DNA from: Winogradskyella marincola
GTDB lineage: Bacteria; Bacteroidota; Bacteroidia; Flavobacteriales; Flavobacteriaceae
Assembly: GCF_029624125.1 (NCBI RefSeq)
Contig: NZ_JARSBN010000004.1
Coordinates: 394,961-458,960 of the forward strand
Length of the DNA: 64,000 bases
Direction of reading: 5' to 3'
A model generated the notes under the pieces. It saw only the letters and a program-made list of their open reading frames with translations, did not search any database and was not told the DNA's origin. The translations under genes and the position numbers were made by a program. Within the stretch, counting starts at the first letter, position 1, and the number at the start of each line of letters is the position of its first letter. Positions 27,510-36,413 of this stretch are shown one piece after another.

Positions 27510-28802
27510 ATGAAATACCATCCTATAGACCGTAACCTATTCATAAAAAACCGTAAAAACTTTGCTTCTCAGATGAAGCCAAACAGTTTAGCTGTTTTTA
27601 ACTCCAACGATATTTATCCTGTAAGTGCAGACAGCACCTTGCCTTTTGCCCAGCATCGCGATATTTTTTACCTCAGTGGTGTAGATCAGGAAGAAAGTAT
27701 TTTGGTTATTTTTCCAGATTGCCCAAAAGAAAAACATCGTGAAATCTTATTCTTAAAAGAAACTAACGATCATATTGCCGTTTGGGAAGGCGAAAAACTC
27801 ACTAAAGAAAAAGCCTTTGAAACCTCTGGTGTAAAAACCGTGTATTGGTTACAGGATATGGAAAAAATTATGTTTGAACTGATGACGCAATGCGACACGG
27901 TTTACATTAACACTAACGAACATTACAGAGCCAATGTTGAGACCGAAACACGTGAAGATCGTTTCACGAAATGGTTAAAAAATCTGTATCCTGCACATTC
28001 TGTGGCGAAAAGCAATCCAATTTTACAACGTTTACGCTCGGTTAAAGATCCTATAGAAATTGACTTGATGCAAAAGGCTTGTAATATTACCGAAAAAGCC
28101 TTCCGAAGAGTTTTAGGTTTTGTAAAACCTGGTGTTTGGGAATTTGAAATTGAAGCGGAAATGATGCACGAATTCTTAAGAAATCGTTCTAAAGGTTTTG
28201 CTTACACTCCAATTATTGCCTCAGGAAATAATGCCAATGTATTACATTATATTGAAAACAACCAGCAGTGTAAGGATGGCGATTTAATCCTATTTGATAC
28301 AGCTGCTGAATACGCCAATTACTCTAGTGATTTAAGTCGAACCATTCCTGTAAACGGTAAGTTCTCTGAACGCCAAAAAGCAGTTTACAATGCTGTTTTG
28401 CGTGTAAAAAATGAAGCGACCAAGATGTTGGTTCCTGGTACACTTTGGGAACAATATCATATAGAAGTTGGTAAATTAATGACATCTGAATTATTGGGTC
28501 TTGGTTTATTGGATAAAGCGGATGTGCAAAACGAAAACCCAGATTGGCCAGCGTACAAAAAGTACTTTATGCATGGCACAAGTCACCATATTGGTTTAGA
28601 TACGCACGATTATGGTTTACTACACGAACCAATGCAAGCTAACATGGTATTTACTGTAGAGCCTGGTATTTATATTCCAGATGAAGGTTTTGGTATCCGT
28701 TTAGAGGATGATGTAGTGATACAAGAACAAGGAGAACCATTTAATTTAATGGCGAATATCCCAATTGAAGCCGACGAGATTGAGGAATTAATGAACGCAT
28801 AA
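27510..28802 (+). CDS. pepP: Xaa-Pro aminopeptidase (aminopeptidase P)
   Basis: A 430-residue M24B peptidase that removes N-terminal residues linked to proline. The N-terminal creatinase-like domain (FAQHRDIFYLSGVDQEES) precedes the pita-bread catalytic domain. The dimetal ligands can be placed at Asp263 (LFDTAAEY), Asp274 (SSDLSR), His359 (GTSHHIGLDTHD), Glu384 (VEPGIYIP) and Glu399 (IRLEDDVVI). No signal peptide, so cytoplasmic. A palindromic repeat lies just before the start. A small lipoprotein gene follows after 20 bases. Confidence 0.93.
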   Translation: MKYHPIDRNLFIKNRKNFASQMKPNSLAVFNSNDIYPVSADSTLPFAQHRDIFYLSGVDQEESILVIFPDCPKEKHREILFLKETNDHIAVWEGEKLTKEKAFETSGVKTVYWLQDMEKIMFELMTQCDTVYINTNEHYRANVETETREDRFTKWLKNLYPAHSVAKSNPILQRLRSVKDPIEIDLMQKACNITEKAFRRVLGFVKPGVWEFEIEAEMMHEFLRNRSKGFAYTPIIASGNNANVLHYIENNQQCKDGDLILFDTAAEYANYSSDLSRTIPVNGKFSERQKAVYNAVLRVKNEATKMLVPGTLWEQYHIEVGKLMTSELLGLGLLDKADVQNENPDWPAYKKYFMHGTSHHIGLDTHDYGLLHEPMQANMVFTVEPGIYIPDEGFGIRLEDDVVIQEQGEPFNLMANIPIEADEIEELMNA

Positions 28803-28822
28803 TAACCAAAAACTGATTATAT

Positions 28823-29044
28823 ATGAAACGTATTTGCATAGGCTTACTTTGTTTAAGCTTGCTTTTTAGCACCACAGGATGTGCCACTATTTTAGGTGGA
28901 CCAATTTCATCGAGTCAAAAAACAAAACCTGCTCCTGGACAACAACAACGCGATGTTAGAGTAGGATGGCTTATTGCAGATATTCTACTTTTTGCACCTG
29001 GTCTTATTGTTGATTTTGCTACTGGTGCTATTTATAAGAGGTAA
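28823..29044 (+). CDS. small lipoprotein, unknown function
   Basis: A 73-residue protein with a lipoprotein signal (FSTTGC, Cys20) followed by ATILGGPISSSQKTKPAPG and a C-terminal hydrophobic stretch (WLIADILLFAPGLIVDFATG, ~49-68), ending in the basic YKR. The pattern of lipidated N-terminus plus one hydrophobic segment occurs in small cell-envelope lipoproteins of many bacteria. It lies 20 bases after pepP on the same strand. A weak A/T-only stem at 29058-29079 follows. I cannot assign a function. Confidence 0.7.
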   Translation: MKRICIGLLCLSLLFSTTGCATILGGPISSSQKTKPAPGQQQRDVRVGWLIADILLFAPGLIVDFATGAIYKR

Positions 29045-29087
29045 AAGGTTTATTTGACTTTTAAGCTTAAGATTAAAAGCTAAAAAA

Positions 29088-30317
29088 TTAACTCTTTAAA
29101 GGAATTTGTATTTGAGGAAGTGGTTTGCAAAGTAATTTGTTTACCACTTTTTTTCTCATCAGTGATTTATCTGAAAAATGACGTGACATATTTTGAATAA
29201 TATCTCTAAAATTGTCATCATAATTTCCTTGATGATAATATGCTTTTATAGATTTACAATTTTCATTTTCAAATATTGTTTTTAAGAGTACGCGATCTGA
29301 GAGCCCAAGAGAATGACCCATTATTATTAGCTGAAAAGGTTCTGAGTCAATAAAATTTAAGAAGTTATTATAATTTTTATTCTCCAAATACTTAAAAGAT
29401 TTGAAAAAATTTAAATACTCATTATCATTTATATCTTCAATTAAATGATAATCAACATCAGACTCATCTCCGAAACCAAAAACTACATCGCCCTCAACTT
29501 TCCCATGTATTTGATTTAATCGGATATCATAATTATCCTTTTTCAAAGAATCAACATACTTATACAATGTAGGTGTGTAATTAAAGCTTAAAAAATATGA
29601 TGTTGTTCTTGTCTTATCATTCGATTTCTTTTCTTCATCAAACAGTAACTTAATTGAATCTTTATCTTCAGAATCCATAAATTCTTCTAACAATTTTGAT
29701 TCGTTGTTAAATAATGAAATGGGTTTAAATAATTGATAAAAACTCATCCATTCATCATCTTTCGATTCGAAATTATATTTATCTATTATTTTAGTTAGAT
29801 AACTTTTTAGTAAATCCTCAATTTGCTTAAACTCCTTATTTAAAATCGCTACTCTTTTTCTACTTTTCCTTGCCCAACTCTCATCTGATTCAGTTACGTC
29901 CAAACTTTTAGATTTTACAATCTTTTTAAGCTCTGAATAATACAAATTTTCTATATCAACCCAATTATCAATTGACTGGTTTTTATTTATTGTTAAGAAT
30001 AATTCATTCTTAAATTCAAAAACAAATTTGAACTGGTCTCTCGATTTTTTTAATCTGATTTTTTTTTCATCAAACCTGCACTCTCTTTCATTAGCATAAT
30101 CCTTGATATTTTGAATAAAGTCATTAAAGCACTTCGTTGGCTTTGTAAAATCGAAGAAACCTGTATAACTATCATCAATGTGTAGTAATTCAGAGTTAAT
30201 TTGTTTCTTAAAATCATCCTTCAAATTACTCCAAAAATCATTTATAAAATGATTATAAGAAGTCGGTAAGCCATGAGCTAAATCAAAGCCGTTTCCAATA
30301 ATAAAAACTCTGTTCAT
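29088..30317 (-). CDS. AbiH-family abortive-infection protein
   Basis: A 409-residue protein that begins with the AbiH signature IIGNGFDLAHGLPTSYNHFI and also has SYFLSFNYTPTLYKYV, the IHGKVEGDVVFGFGD segment and IMGHSLGLSDRVLLKTIF, all expected of that family (lactococcal AbiH blocks phage growth). No signal peptide or membrane segment, so cytoplasmic. The coding strand is very A/T-rich and the protein is heavy in Lys, Asn, Asp and Phe, more than its neighbours by eye, which would suit horizontal transfer. No other defence gene, integrase or tRNA is adjacent. It lies alone between pepP/lipoprotein and aspartate kinase. Confidence 0.82.
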   Translation of the reverse strand: MNRVFIIGNGFDLAHGLPTSYNHFINDFWSNLKDDFKKQINSELLHIDDSYTGFFDFTKPTKCFNDFIQNIKDYANERECRFDEKKIRLKKSRDQFKFVFEFKNELFLTINKNQSIDNWVDIENLYYSELKKIVKSKSLDVTESDESWARKSRKRVAILNKEFKQIEDLLKSYLTKIIDKYNFESKDDEWMSFYQLFKPISLFNNESKLLEEFMDSEDKDSIKLLFDEEKKSNDKTRTTSYFLSFNYTPTLYKYVDSLKKDNYDIRLNQIHGKVEGDVVFGFGDESDVDYHLIEDINDNEYLNFFKSFKYLENKNYNNFLNFIDSEPFQLIIMGHSLGLSDRVLLKTIFENENCKSIKAYYHQGNYDDNFRDIIQNMSRHFSDKSLMRKKVVNKLLCKPLPQIQIPLKS

Positions 30318-30371
30318 TCCGAATATTTGATTTTCTCCAATATAGGAATTACTTGTTTCTATTCAAAAAAT

Positions 30372-31700
30372 CTAAACTCCCACAAAACCACCCTCAAAAA
30401 CATAACGCTGTAACTTCTGCAAAGTTTCTAACTTATCGCTGGTATTTACTAAAAGTGAAATATTATTGTTGCTACCACCATAAGCAATCATACGTACATT
30501 AACATCTTGTAACACCTGGAAGAGTTCTGGCGTATCAGGATGGTAAATAATATGGTTACCAACCAGACAAACAATACTCATGTAGTCGTCAATGGCTACC
30601 GTTGCAAATTTTTCGAGTTCTTCGATAATGGCTTCTAAATGTGTGGTGTTGTCTATGGTTAAAGACACTGCAATTTCTGAGGTTGTTACCATATCTATAG
30701 ACGTTTCGTAACGCTCAAAAACTTCAAATACTTTCTTTAAAAAACCGTGTGCCAACAACATACGTACCGACTTAATTTTTATGGCTGTAATACCATCCTT
30801 AGCTGCAATGGCTTTAATGCCTTCTCCATGAATTTGGTTGGTAATTAAAGTACCATGTGCTTGTGGTGCCATGGTGTTTTTGAGTCGTAATGGAATATCC
30901 AGTTGACGCACTGGCATTACGGTTTGCGGATGCAAAATCTTAGCTCCAAAATAAGCCAACTCAGCAGCTTCATCGTACGATAAATGCGATAAGGCTTGTG
31001 TATCGTTGACATAACGTGGATCGTTGTTGTGGAAACCGTCAATATCGGTCCAGATTTGCACCTCAGCGGCTTCAATGGCCGCACCAATGATGGTTGCTGT
31101 ATAATCGCTTCCACCACGTTGCAGATTAGTAATTTGTCCTTCGGCATCTAAACAAATAAAACCTTGTGTGATGTAAATATCAGCTGGCTCCAGAGTATCT
31201 ATAAGACGGTTTAGATTTTGTTTGATATAGAAATTATCAGGTTCATTATGGCTATCAATACGCATAAAATCTAAAGCTGGCAATAACCTTACATTAAACC
31301 CTTCTTGTTGTAACAAACGGCTAAACATAAAAGTAGATAGCAATTCGCCATTGGCAACGATACTGTTATGCAACCTTTGTGAAAATGGCTCGTTAATCGC
31401 ATCTAATAACAGCTTAAACCTAGCGTTGACGTACTTGCTCACTTCCAAACGTAATGCTTGGTCTTGCAACAAATCGTAAACTACAGCATTATACGTTTCG
31501 TTCAGTTCTGTGATGATGGTTTTTGCTGTTGTAAGATTACCAACCTCAACCAGTCTTGAGATTTCAACCAACGTATTTGTGGTGCCAGACATGGCAGATA
31601 GCACAACAATCTTGCGGTCTTTGGTGTTAATGATATCCTTTACATGATTCATATTCACTACCGAACCTACTGAGGTGCCACCAAACTTATATACTAACAT
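30372..31700 (-). CDS. lysC: aspartate kinase
   Basis: A 442-residue monofunctional aspartokinase, first step of the lysine/threonine/methionine pathway. It begins VYKFGGTSVGSV, with catalytic-domain motifs DFMRIDSHNEP, FICLDAEGQITNLQRGGSDY (ATP/aspartate binding) and ILHPQTVMPVRQLDIPLRLKN. The C-terminal third (IKIKSVRMLLAHGFLKKVFE; IVCLVGNHIIYHP) forms tandem ACT domains, the usual site of amino-acid feedback. A -7 box lies upstream. It stands alone, not in a dap or thr operon. Confidence 0.93.
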   Translation of the reverse strand: MLVYKFGGTSVGSVVNMNHVKDIINTKDRKIVVLSAMSGTTNTLVEISRLVEVGNLTTAKTIITELNETYNAVVYDLLQDQALRLEVSKYVNARFKLLLDAINEPFSQRLHNSIVANGELLSTFMFSRLLQQEGFNVRLLPALDFMRIDSHNEPDNFYIKQNLNRLIDTLEPADIYITQGFICLDAEGQITNLQRGGSDYTATIIGAAIEAAEVQIWTDIDGFHNNDPRYVNDTQALSHLSYDEAAELAYFGAKILHPQTVMPVRQLDIPLRLKNTMAPQAHGTLITNQIHGEGIKAIAAKDGITAIKIKSVRMLLAHGFLKKVFEVFERYETSIDMVTTSEIAVSLTIDNTTHLEAIIEELEKFATVAIDDYMSIVCLVGNHIIYHPDTPELFQVLQDVNVRMIAYGGSNNNISLLVNTSDKLETLQKLQRYVFEGGFVGV

Positions 31701-31720
31701 AATGCGTTTATTTTAGAGCG

Positions 31721-31728
31721 CAAATGTA
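31721..31728 (-). promoter_or_regulatory. possible -7 box for aspartate kinase
   Basis: Minus-strand TACATTTG fits TAnnTTTG, 20 bases upstream of the aspartate kinase start. No convincing TTG -33 element was seen at the right distance. Confidence 0.45.
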
Positions 31729-31832
31729 GATGACCTTTAAGCTATTGACCTAAATTTTGAAAAAATAGTACAATTAATTACAATTTGTTATATAATTAAC
31801 AAAACGAGAAGAGTGACATCACTAAAAGGTGG

Positions 31833-31852
31833 ATTCCTGCATGCGCAAGAAT
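31833..31852. repeat. diverged copy of the ATTCCTGC palindrome
   Basis: ATTCCTGC-ATGC-GCAAGAAT, the same stem family as 27475-27494 with one mismatch in the stem. It lies 13 bases from the 3' end of the methyltransferase gene, between it and the aspartate kinase promoter. Confidence 0.5.
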
Positions 31853-31864
31853 GACAATAGCGCT

Positions 31865-32569
31865 TTAGTTCTTGTAGATAAATAAACGCTCTACACTCTT
31901 TTTAGCAGGCAAGTTATCAGCATGCCATGAGAAACTTGTTTTTGCTGGTTTTTCCCAAATACAGTTGAAATCTTCTGGTGCATTGTATTCGCTAACAAAC
32001 AATTGATGTCCTATTTTGCTTTGCTGTCTGCACCATTCCCAAAATTTGTCATGGTCGAAACTATCTCTGTATTTAGTGGTAGACGCGTAAGGTGGATCGC
32101 AGTACACAATACTGTTTTCAGGAATCTCTAATTCGGTATACGATTTACAGGATAAAATAACACCTTCGAGATTTGGCACTTGTTTGGCAATATTTCGGTA
32201 ATGTTCTGCCCAATAATCGCGTTTACCTTGCTTATCGCGTCGGTAACCTGCAAACCATTTCCCACCAAACGAATTAAAACCAACATAAGCCACCAAATGT
32301 TTAGGATAGTCGTCTTGATTGTATTTTATGGCTTTGTATTCGTCCTCACTTACCGATTTTGGAGGATCCCAATTCTCGTAAATCAAGGCTTGCCACATGG
32401 CCATTAATTCTTCGTGCTGATCGTTGGCAATTCGGATACCATCGACCTTGTCTATCATATTCATACCACCTGCAAAAGGCTCAATATAAGATTGATTTGG
32501 CTGTCTGTCTTTTAGAATAATTGGTAATATATGTTTGGCAAAACGCGCCTTGCTTCCCATGTATTTCAT
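31865..32569 (-). CDS. orphan DNA adenine methyltransferase (D12 class)
   Basis: A 234-residue N6-adenine methyltransferase of the Dam/DpnII class. SAM-binding motif I is YIEPFAGGMNM, preceded by the usual KYMGSKARFAKHIL start, and the catalytic motif is DPPY in IVYCDPPYASTTKYRD. The pattern is closest to the solitary methylases carried by phages and mobile elements. The longer frame to 32635 is rejected because ATG 32569 starts at the family's N-terminus and gives a 4-base ATGA overlap with the brnQ stop. No restriction endonuclease or specificity subunit is near. It may protect against restriction or mark DNA; the target sequence cannot be read from the gene. Confidence 0.85.
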   Translation of the reverse strand: MKYMGSKARFAKHILPIILKDRQPNQSYIEPFAGGMNMIDKVDGIRIANDQHEELMAMWQALIYENWDPPKSVSEDEYKAIKYNQDDYPKHLVAYVGFNSFGGKWFAGYRRDKQGKRDYWAEHYRNIAKQVPNLEGVILSCKSYTELEIPENSIVYCDPPYASTTKYRDSFDHDKFWEWCRQQSKIGHQLFVSEYNAPEDFNCIWEKPAKTSFSWHADNLPAKKSVERLFIYKN

Positions 32570-33870
32570 GCGTCTTTCGGCTTTGATTTCACCATAGATA
32601 CTATTCCAAAGGTTACAACTGAAGGTAACACCCAACCCAAACTGTGCTTTGCTAAAGGAATGTAACCTGTTAGTTTTTGTAAGCCTTCGAAAGGGCTTAA
32701 AAACCCAATAACATCTGGTATGCTGAATACTAAAGTGACGATAATTACAGCTCTAAACACAAGTGGAGTTGCTAGTCTCTCAGGCAAAACATTCAGTAAA
32801 ATAAGCATAATAGTAATTGGATATACTAATAACAATACAGGAATAGCCACTACAACAATGGAGTTAAAATCGAGCTGCCCAACAATAACACCCAACACAC
32901 AACCAATGATTGCAGTTACTACAAAAACAGTTTGCGAATTATTCAACAACCCTTTAAAATAATCTGCTGTACCAGCAATAATACCAACAGCTGTGGTAAA
33001 ACAAGCCAAAGAAATAAGAACACTCAAAACCGTGTTACCAAACTCGCCCAAGGACTTTATGCTAATATCTCTCAGTAGATTGGCACGTTGCATATCGTTA
33101 CTCAAGGCTTTATCAACGCTAATCTCAGAACCATAATACGCACCAACAGCAATTAATCCAGCGTAAATTACAAACAGACCTAAACCTGCAATAAAGCCTG
33201 AGTTTCTAATGAGTTTTCGTTTCGATTCGAAGCGGCTTACTTCCATATTATCGAAGTTAAGCGATATAATAATCACTGCACCTACAACCACTGCACCAAT
33301 AGCATCAAAGGTTTGATAGCCTTCTAAAATTCCAGAAACTAGAGGTGTGTTAAATTGAGGACTTCCTGTAGAAAATTCTGAATAAAATAATCCAATCGCT
33401 ATAACTGCCAGCAACATAATAACAATAAATGGTGTTAGAAACTTTCCGATGAGATTCAATATTTTGGAACGATTCAACACAAAAACCAACACTAAAGCAA
33501 AATAAATACTACTGGTTAATAATGGAGACGTACCAAATGCAGGATGAATAGCAATCTCGTGTGTTGCAGCAGCTGTTCGAGGAGATGGAATGGCAACAGC
33601 AATAACATAAATTAAAATGCAATAAATCAAACTGAATGTTGGCGATACTTTTTTGCCAAAATCAAACAACGTACCTTGAAGTCTGGCATGTGCTAATATT
33701 CCAATGATAGGAATAACAACGGCTGTAATCATAAAGCCTACAGCAACCCAAAGCCAGTTTTCGCCAGAATTGTAACCCAACATTGGTGGCAACAATAAGT
33801 TTCCCGCTCCAAAAAAAAGGGAAAACAAAGCGAAACTTGTGACTAAAAGTTCTTTGCGTTGTATATTCAC
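32566..33870 (-). CDS. brnQ: branched-chain amino acid transporter (LIVCS family)
   Basis: A 434-residue inner-membrane carrier with about twelve helices. It imports Leu/Ile/Val with sodium or protons. The family N-terminus TSFALFSLFFGAGNLLLPPM is clear, with further blocks AIPSPRTAAATHEIA and GYQTFDAIGAVVVGAVII. It starts with GTG at 33870: the codon shares its first base with the TAG stop of the serine hydrolase gene upstream, and no ATG fits the family N-terminus. Its stop overlaps the methyltransferase start by 4 bases. All three genes are thus translationally coupled. Confidence 0.92.
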   Translation of the reverse strand: MNIQRKELLVTSFALFSLFFGAGNLLLPPMLGYNSGENWLWVAVGFMITAVVIPIIGILAHARLQGTLFDFGKKVSPTFSLIYCILIYVIAVAIPSPRTAAATHEIAIHPAFGTSPLLTSSIYFALVLVFVLNRSKILNLIGKFLTPFIVIMLLAVIAIGLFYSEFSTGSPQFNTPLVSGILEGYQTFDAIGAVVVGAVIIISLNFDNMEVSRFESKRKLIRNSGFIAGLGLFVIYAGLIAVGAYYGSEISVDKALSNDMQRANLLRDISIKSLGEFGNTVLSVLISLACFTTAVGIIAGTADYFKGLLNNSQTVFVVTAIIGCVLGVIVGQLDFNSIVVVAIPVLLLVYPITIMLILLNVLPERLATPLVFRAVIIVTLVFSIPDVIGFLSPFEGLQKLTGYIPLAKHSLGWVLPSVVTFGIVSMVKSKPKDA

Positions 33871-35420
33871 TATTTGGTCTTTTTAAGTTCTAAATCGTGA
33901 AAATCGAAACTAAAATCAGTAATTGGCGCAATGTACTTCATCGTTGCAGAAACGGCTTCCTCCTTTTCATTAAATGTGAACTGCACAAATACATCAGCAT
34001 CGTAACTTCTATCGTTCCATTTGGCAACAAATGTTGTTGCGTTGTATGGTAACAATTCGCCAAATAGCCTTGGCGAACGCTCGCATTTGATACTGTATTT
34101 TTTGCCGTCGTGTGCAATAGTGATATCACCAAACCAATCGTCTGTGTAGGTTCCAACTATTTGCTCTGCACTTGGTATTGTTAATTGCGTTTTTGCCTTT
34201 TCTACCTGAGCAAAAACTTCTCTTTTTATGCTATCGTTATATTTTAAATAATCGGCATTATTTTGTCCTAAGCGTTGCAACCAATTACGGTTTTCATAGC
34301 CTAAATAAGAATCTTTAATGGTGTTTGTAATTGTCGTAAATGCAGAACCGTTCATTTGATTGGTTAATACTACAATAGCCAAATCCAAATCTGGAATCAT
34401 GGTAAACTGCGTCACAGTACCAATCAATCCTCCTGTATGATAAACTTGTATATGTCCACCTTTCACATCTGTTACAAACCAACCCAATCCGTAACCTCTA
34501 AAATTAGAATCATACGAATCGTTGGCTCTGACTTTTAATGGTGTTTGCAATTGCCAAAGCTCGTGAAACTGTGCTTCGCTCAATAAACGTTCTCCTTTTT
34601 CTGTAACAGCATCATTCATTAAAAACTTTGCCCAAGTCATCATATCATGTACATTACTCACAATACCACCTGCTGCGTTTGCAGTTTCGCTCCAATCATG
34701 TGGAATTTGAATCACCTTACCTTCAGCTCTGGTGTGTGCATCAATAATATTAGATTTATCAGTAACACGATTATAAGAAGCTTTAGAACTCGTCATACCA
34801 ACAGGTTTCATAATCTTGGTTTCAATGAAATCTTCCCAAGACAATCCACTAATGCGTTTTAAAACTTCACCAGCAATAATGAACATATTATTGTTATAGG
34901 CAAACTTACTTCTGAATGAGGTTTCAGGCTCTAAAAACTTTACGTTATCAATGATATCCTGAACCGTAAAATCATTCCCTTCAGGAAAAAACATAAGATC
35001 ACCAGCACCTAATCCCATACCACTTCTGTGTGTTACCAAATCTCTAACCGTAAAATTCTCGGTAACCCAAGGATCGTACAATTGAAACTCTGGAATGTAC
35101 TTACGCACAGGATCGTCCCAATCTAATTTTCCTTCGTCAACCAGCATCGCCAATGCAAAACACGTAAAGCCTTTACTATTGGAAGCTACACCTACTAAGG
35201 TTTCAGAATTCATGTCTTTTTTGGAGGTTAAAGATCGTACTCCATGCCCTTTTGCATAGACTTCTTTTCCGTCTTTAAATACACCAACCGAAATGCCTGG
35301 CACATCGAAAGTAGTGAGTGTTTCTTTCACTAGTTTATCTATTTCAGCTTCTTTTAGTTGTGCAGAAGCATTGATGCTACCTATAAAAATAATGGCTATA
35401 AAAAGTCGTTTTAAAAGCAT
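33870..35420 (-). CDS. secreted serine hydrolase (class C beta-lactamase fold) with DUF3471
   Basis: A 516-residue exported protein (signal peptide IIFIGSINASAQ). The penicillin-recognising fold is clear: SNSK at residues 80-83 supplies the nucleophile Ser80 and Lys83, a YNN motif lies in KFAYNNNMFIIAGEVL, and HTGG replaces the KTG triad. The last ~100 residues match the DUF3471 beta domain found behind such enzymes. HTGG-type members are esterases or D-amino-acid peptidases more often than resistance enzymes, so antibiotic resistance should not be assumed. It is the first gene of a three-gene overlapping operon behind a perfect palindrome. Confidence 0.88.
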   Translation of the reverse strand: MLLKRLFIAIIFIGSINASAQLKEAEIDKLVKETLTTFDVPGISVGVFKDGKEVYAKGHGVRSLTSKKDMNSETLVGVASNSKGFTCFALAMLVDEGKLDWDDPVRKYIPEFQLYDPWVTENFTVRDLVTHRSGMGLGAGDLMFFPEGNDFTVQDIIDNVKFLEPETSFRSKFAYNNNMFIIAGEVLKRISGLSWEDFIETKIMKPVGMTSSKASYNRVTDKSNIIDAHTRAEGKVIQIPHDWSETANAAGGIVSNVHDMMTWAKFLMNDAVTEKGERLLSEAQFHELWQLQTPLKVRANDSYDSNFRGYGLGWFVTDVKGGHIQVYHTGGLIGTVTQFTMIPDLDLAIVVLTNQMNGSAFTTITNTIKDSYLGYENRNWLQRLGQNNADYLKYNDSIKREVFAQVEKAKTQLTIPSAEQIVGTYTDDWFGDITIAHDGKKYSIKCERSPRLFGELLPYNATTFVAKWNDRSYDADVFVQFTFNEKEEAVSATMKYIAPITDFSFDFHDLELKKTK

Positions 35421-35439
35421 AGAAATTTTATTTTTTCTT

Positions 35440-35471
35440 CAGTTCGAATGATTCCGAATTCATTCGAACTG
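35440..35471. promoter_or_regulatory. perfect 11-bp palindrome upstream of the serine hydrolase operon
   Basis: CAGTTCGAATG (35440-35450) and its exact reverse complement (35461-35471) flank the 10-base spacer ATTCCGAATT. The site is 20 bases before the serine hydrolase start codon. It could be a dimeric regulator's operator or a 5'-leader hairpin. No T-run follows on the minus strand, so it is not a plain terminator. Confidence 0.5.
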
Positions 35472-35522
35472 ACGTATAGTGTTAATAATAATGAGTGGTA
35501 AATATAACAAATATGAAAGGGA

Positions 35523-35556
35523 TTGCATCGCTAACCAATTTCAAAAATTATCTTTG
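35523..35556 (+). promoter_or_regulatory. probable promoter for the alpha/beta hydrolase gene
   Basis: TTG (35523-35525), 23 bases, then TATCTTTG (35549-35556). The start codon is only 5 bases after the -7 box, so the transcript would have almost no leader. Confidence 0.55.
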
Positions 35557-35561
35557 CAAAC

Positions 35562-36338
35562 ATGACTATAGACTACAAAAACATTAGTGTTTATTTTACA
35601 GTTTCTGGCAAAGGTGAAACTGTTGTTTTGTTGCACGGATTTTTAGAAACATCTGAAATGTGGCGCGACTTAGCTCCTGAAATTGCAAGAACACATCAAG
35701 TAGTTTCCATAGATCTTTTAGGTCATGGAGAAACAGCGTCCTTAGGCTATGTGCATACTATGGAAGACATGGCTGACGCAGTCTTTGCCGTGTTGCAACA
35801 CCTAAGCATTGAAAAAGCAAAGTTTATAGGTCATTCTATGGGAGGCTATGTAGCTTTAGCATTAGCAGAACAACAACCTCAACTTTTTGAAGGACTTTGT
35901 TTGATGAATTCTACGTTTGAAGCTGACACAGAAGAACGTAAAGCCCTAAGAACTCGCGCCAACGAAATGGCTAAGACTAATTTTGAGAATTTAATACGCA
36001 TGTCTTTTGCTAATCTTTTTGCACCTCAAAGCAAAATCAACTTTAAAGCGCAATATGAAGCTGCTTTAAACATTGCGCTAAAAACATCGCTTCAAGGCTA
36101 CATGGCTGCTAATGAAGGTATGAAGCTTAGACCGAACCGATTTGAAGTTTTTAAGACCCTTAATGCTGATAAACTTGTAATTATAGGCAAAAAAGACACA
36201 TTAATCAACAGAGAACAACTTCTTTCTAAAATTGAAAATACAGATATAAATTTTGCTGAATTATCTGAAGGCCACATGAGTTATATTGAAAATATATCAG
36301 AATTAACTTACTTTTTAATTCGTTTTATCGAAAAATAA
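35562..36338 (+). CDS. alpha/beta-fold hydrolase
   Basis: A 258-residue cytoplasmic hydrolase. Oxyanion loop VVLLHGFLETSEMW near residue 22, nucleophile elbow GHSMGG with Ser92, a probable acid Asp in IIGKKDTLI and the catalytic His in LSEGHMSYIE. This is the common form of small esterases, C-C hydrolases and lipases; the substrate cannot be told. It has its own near-leaderless promoter and is followed by two small zinc-ribbon-like genes on the same strand. Confidence 0.85.
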   Translation: MTIDYKNISVYFTVSGKGETVVLLHGFLETSEMWRDLAPEIARTHQVVSIDLLGHGETASLGYVHTMEDMADAVFAVLQHLSIEKAKFIGHSMGGYVALALAEQQPQLFEGLCLMNSTFEADTEERKALRTRANEMAKTNFENLIRMSFANLFAPQSKINFKAQYEAALNIALKTSLQGYMAANEGMKLRPNRFEVFKTLNADKLVIIGKKDTLINREQLLSKIENTDINFAELSEGHMSYIENISELTYFLIRFIEK

Positions 36339-36413
36339 CTCATTTAAACGTTTTGTGTTGATTTTTTACTAAGTTTAACCAACCATTTTGTTTACCCATA
36401 ATCCTAACCTACT

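Noticed and set aside
29058..29079. CTTTTAA / TTAAAAG stem as a terminator after the small lipoprotein gene.
   Set aside because: Only seven A/T-rich pairs with an 8-base loop and no clear T-run; too weak to call.
29088..32569. A defence island or prophage formed by the AbiH-like gene and the phage-type methyltransferase.
   Set aside because: They are separated by aspartate kinase; no integrase, phage structural gene, tRNA or direct-repeat ends were seen.
33870..35420. Calling the serine hydrolase an antibiotic-resistance beta-lactamase.
   Set aside because: It has HTGG instead of KTG and a DUF3471 tail, which are typical of esterase or peptidase relatives.
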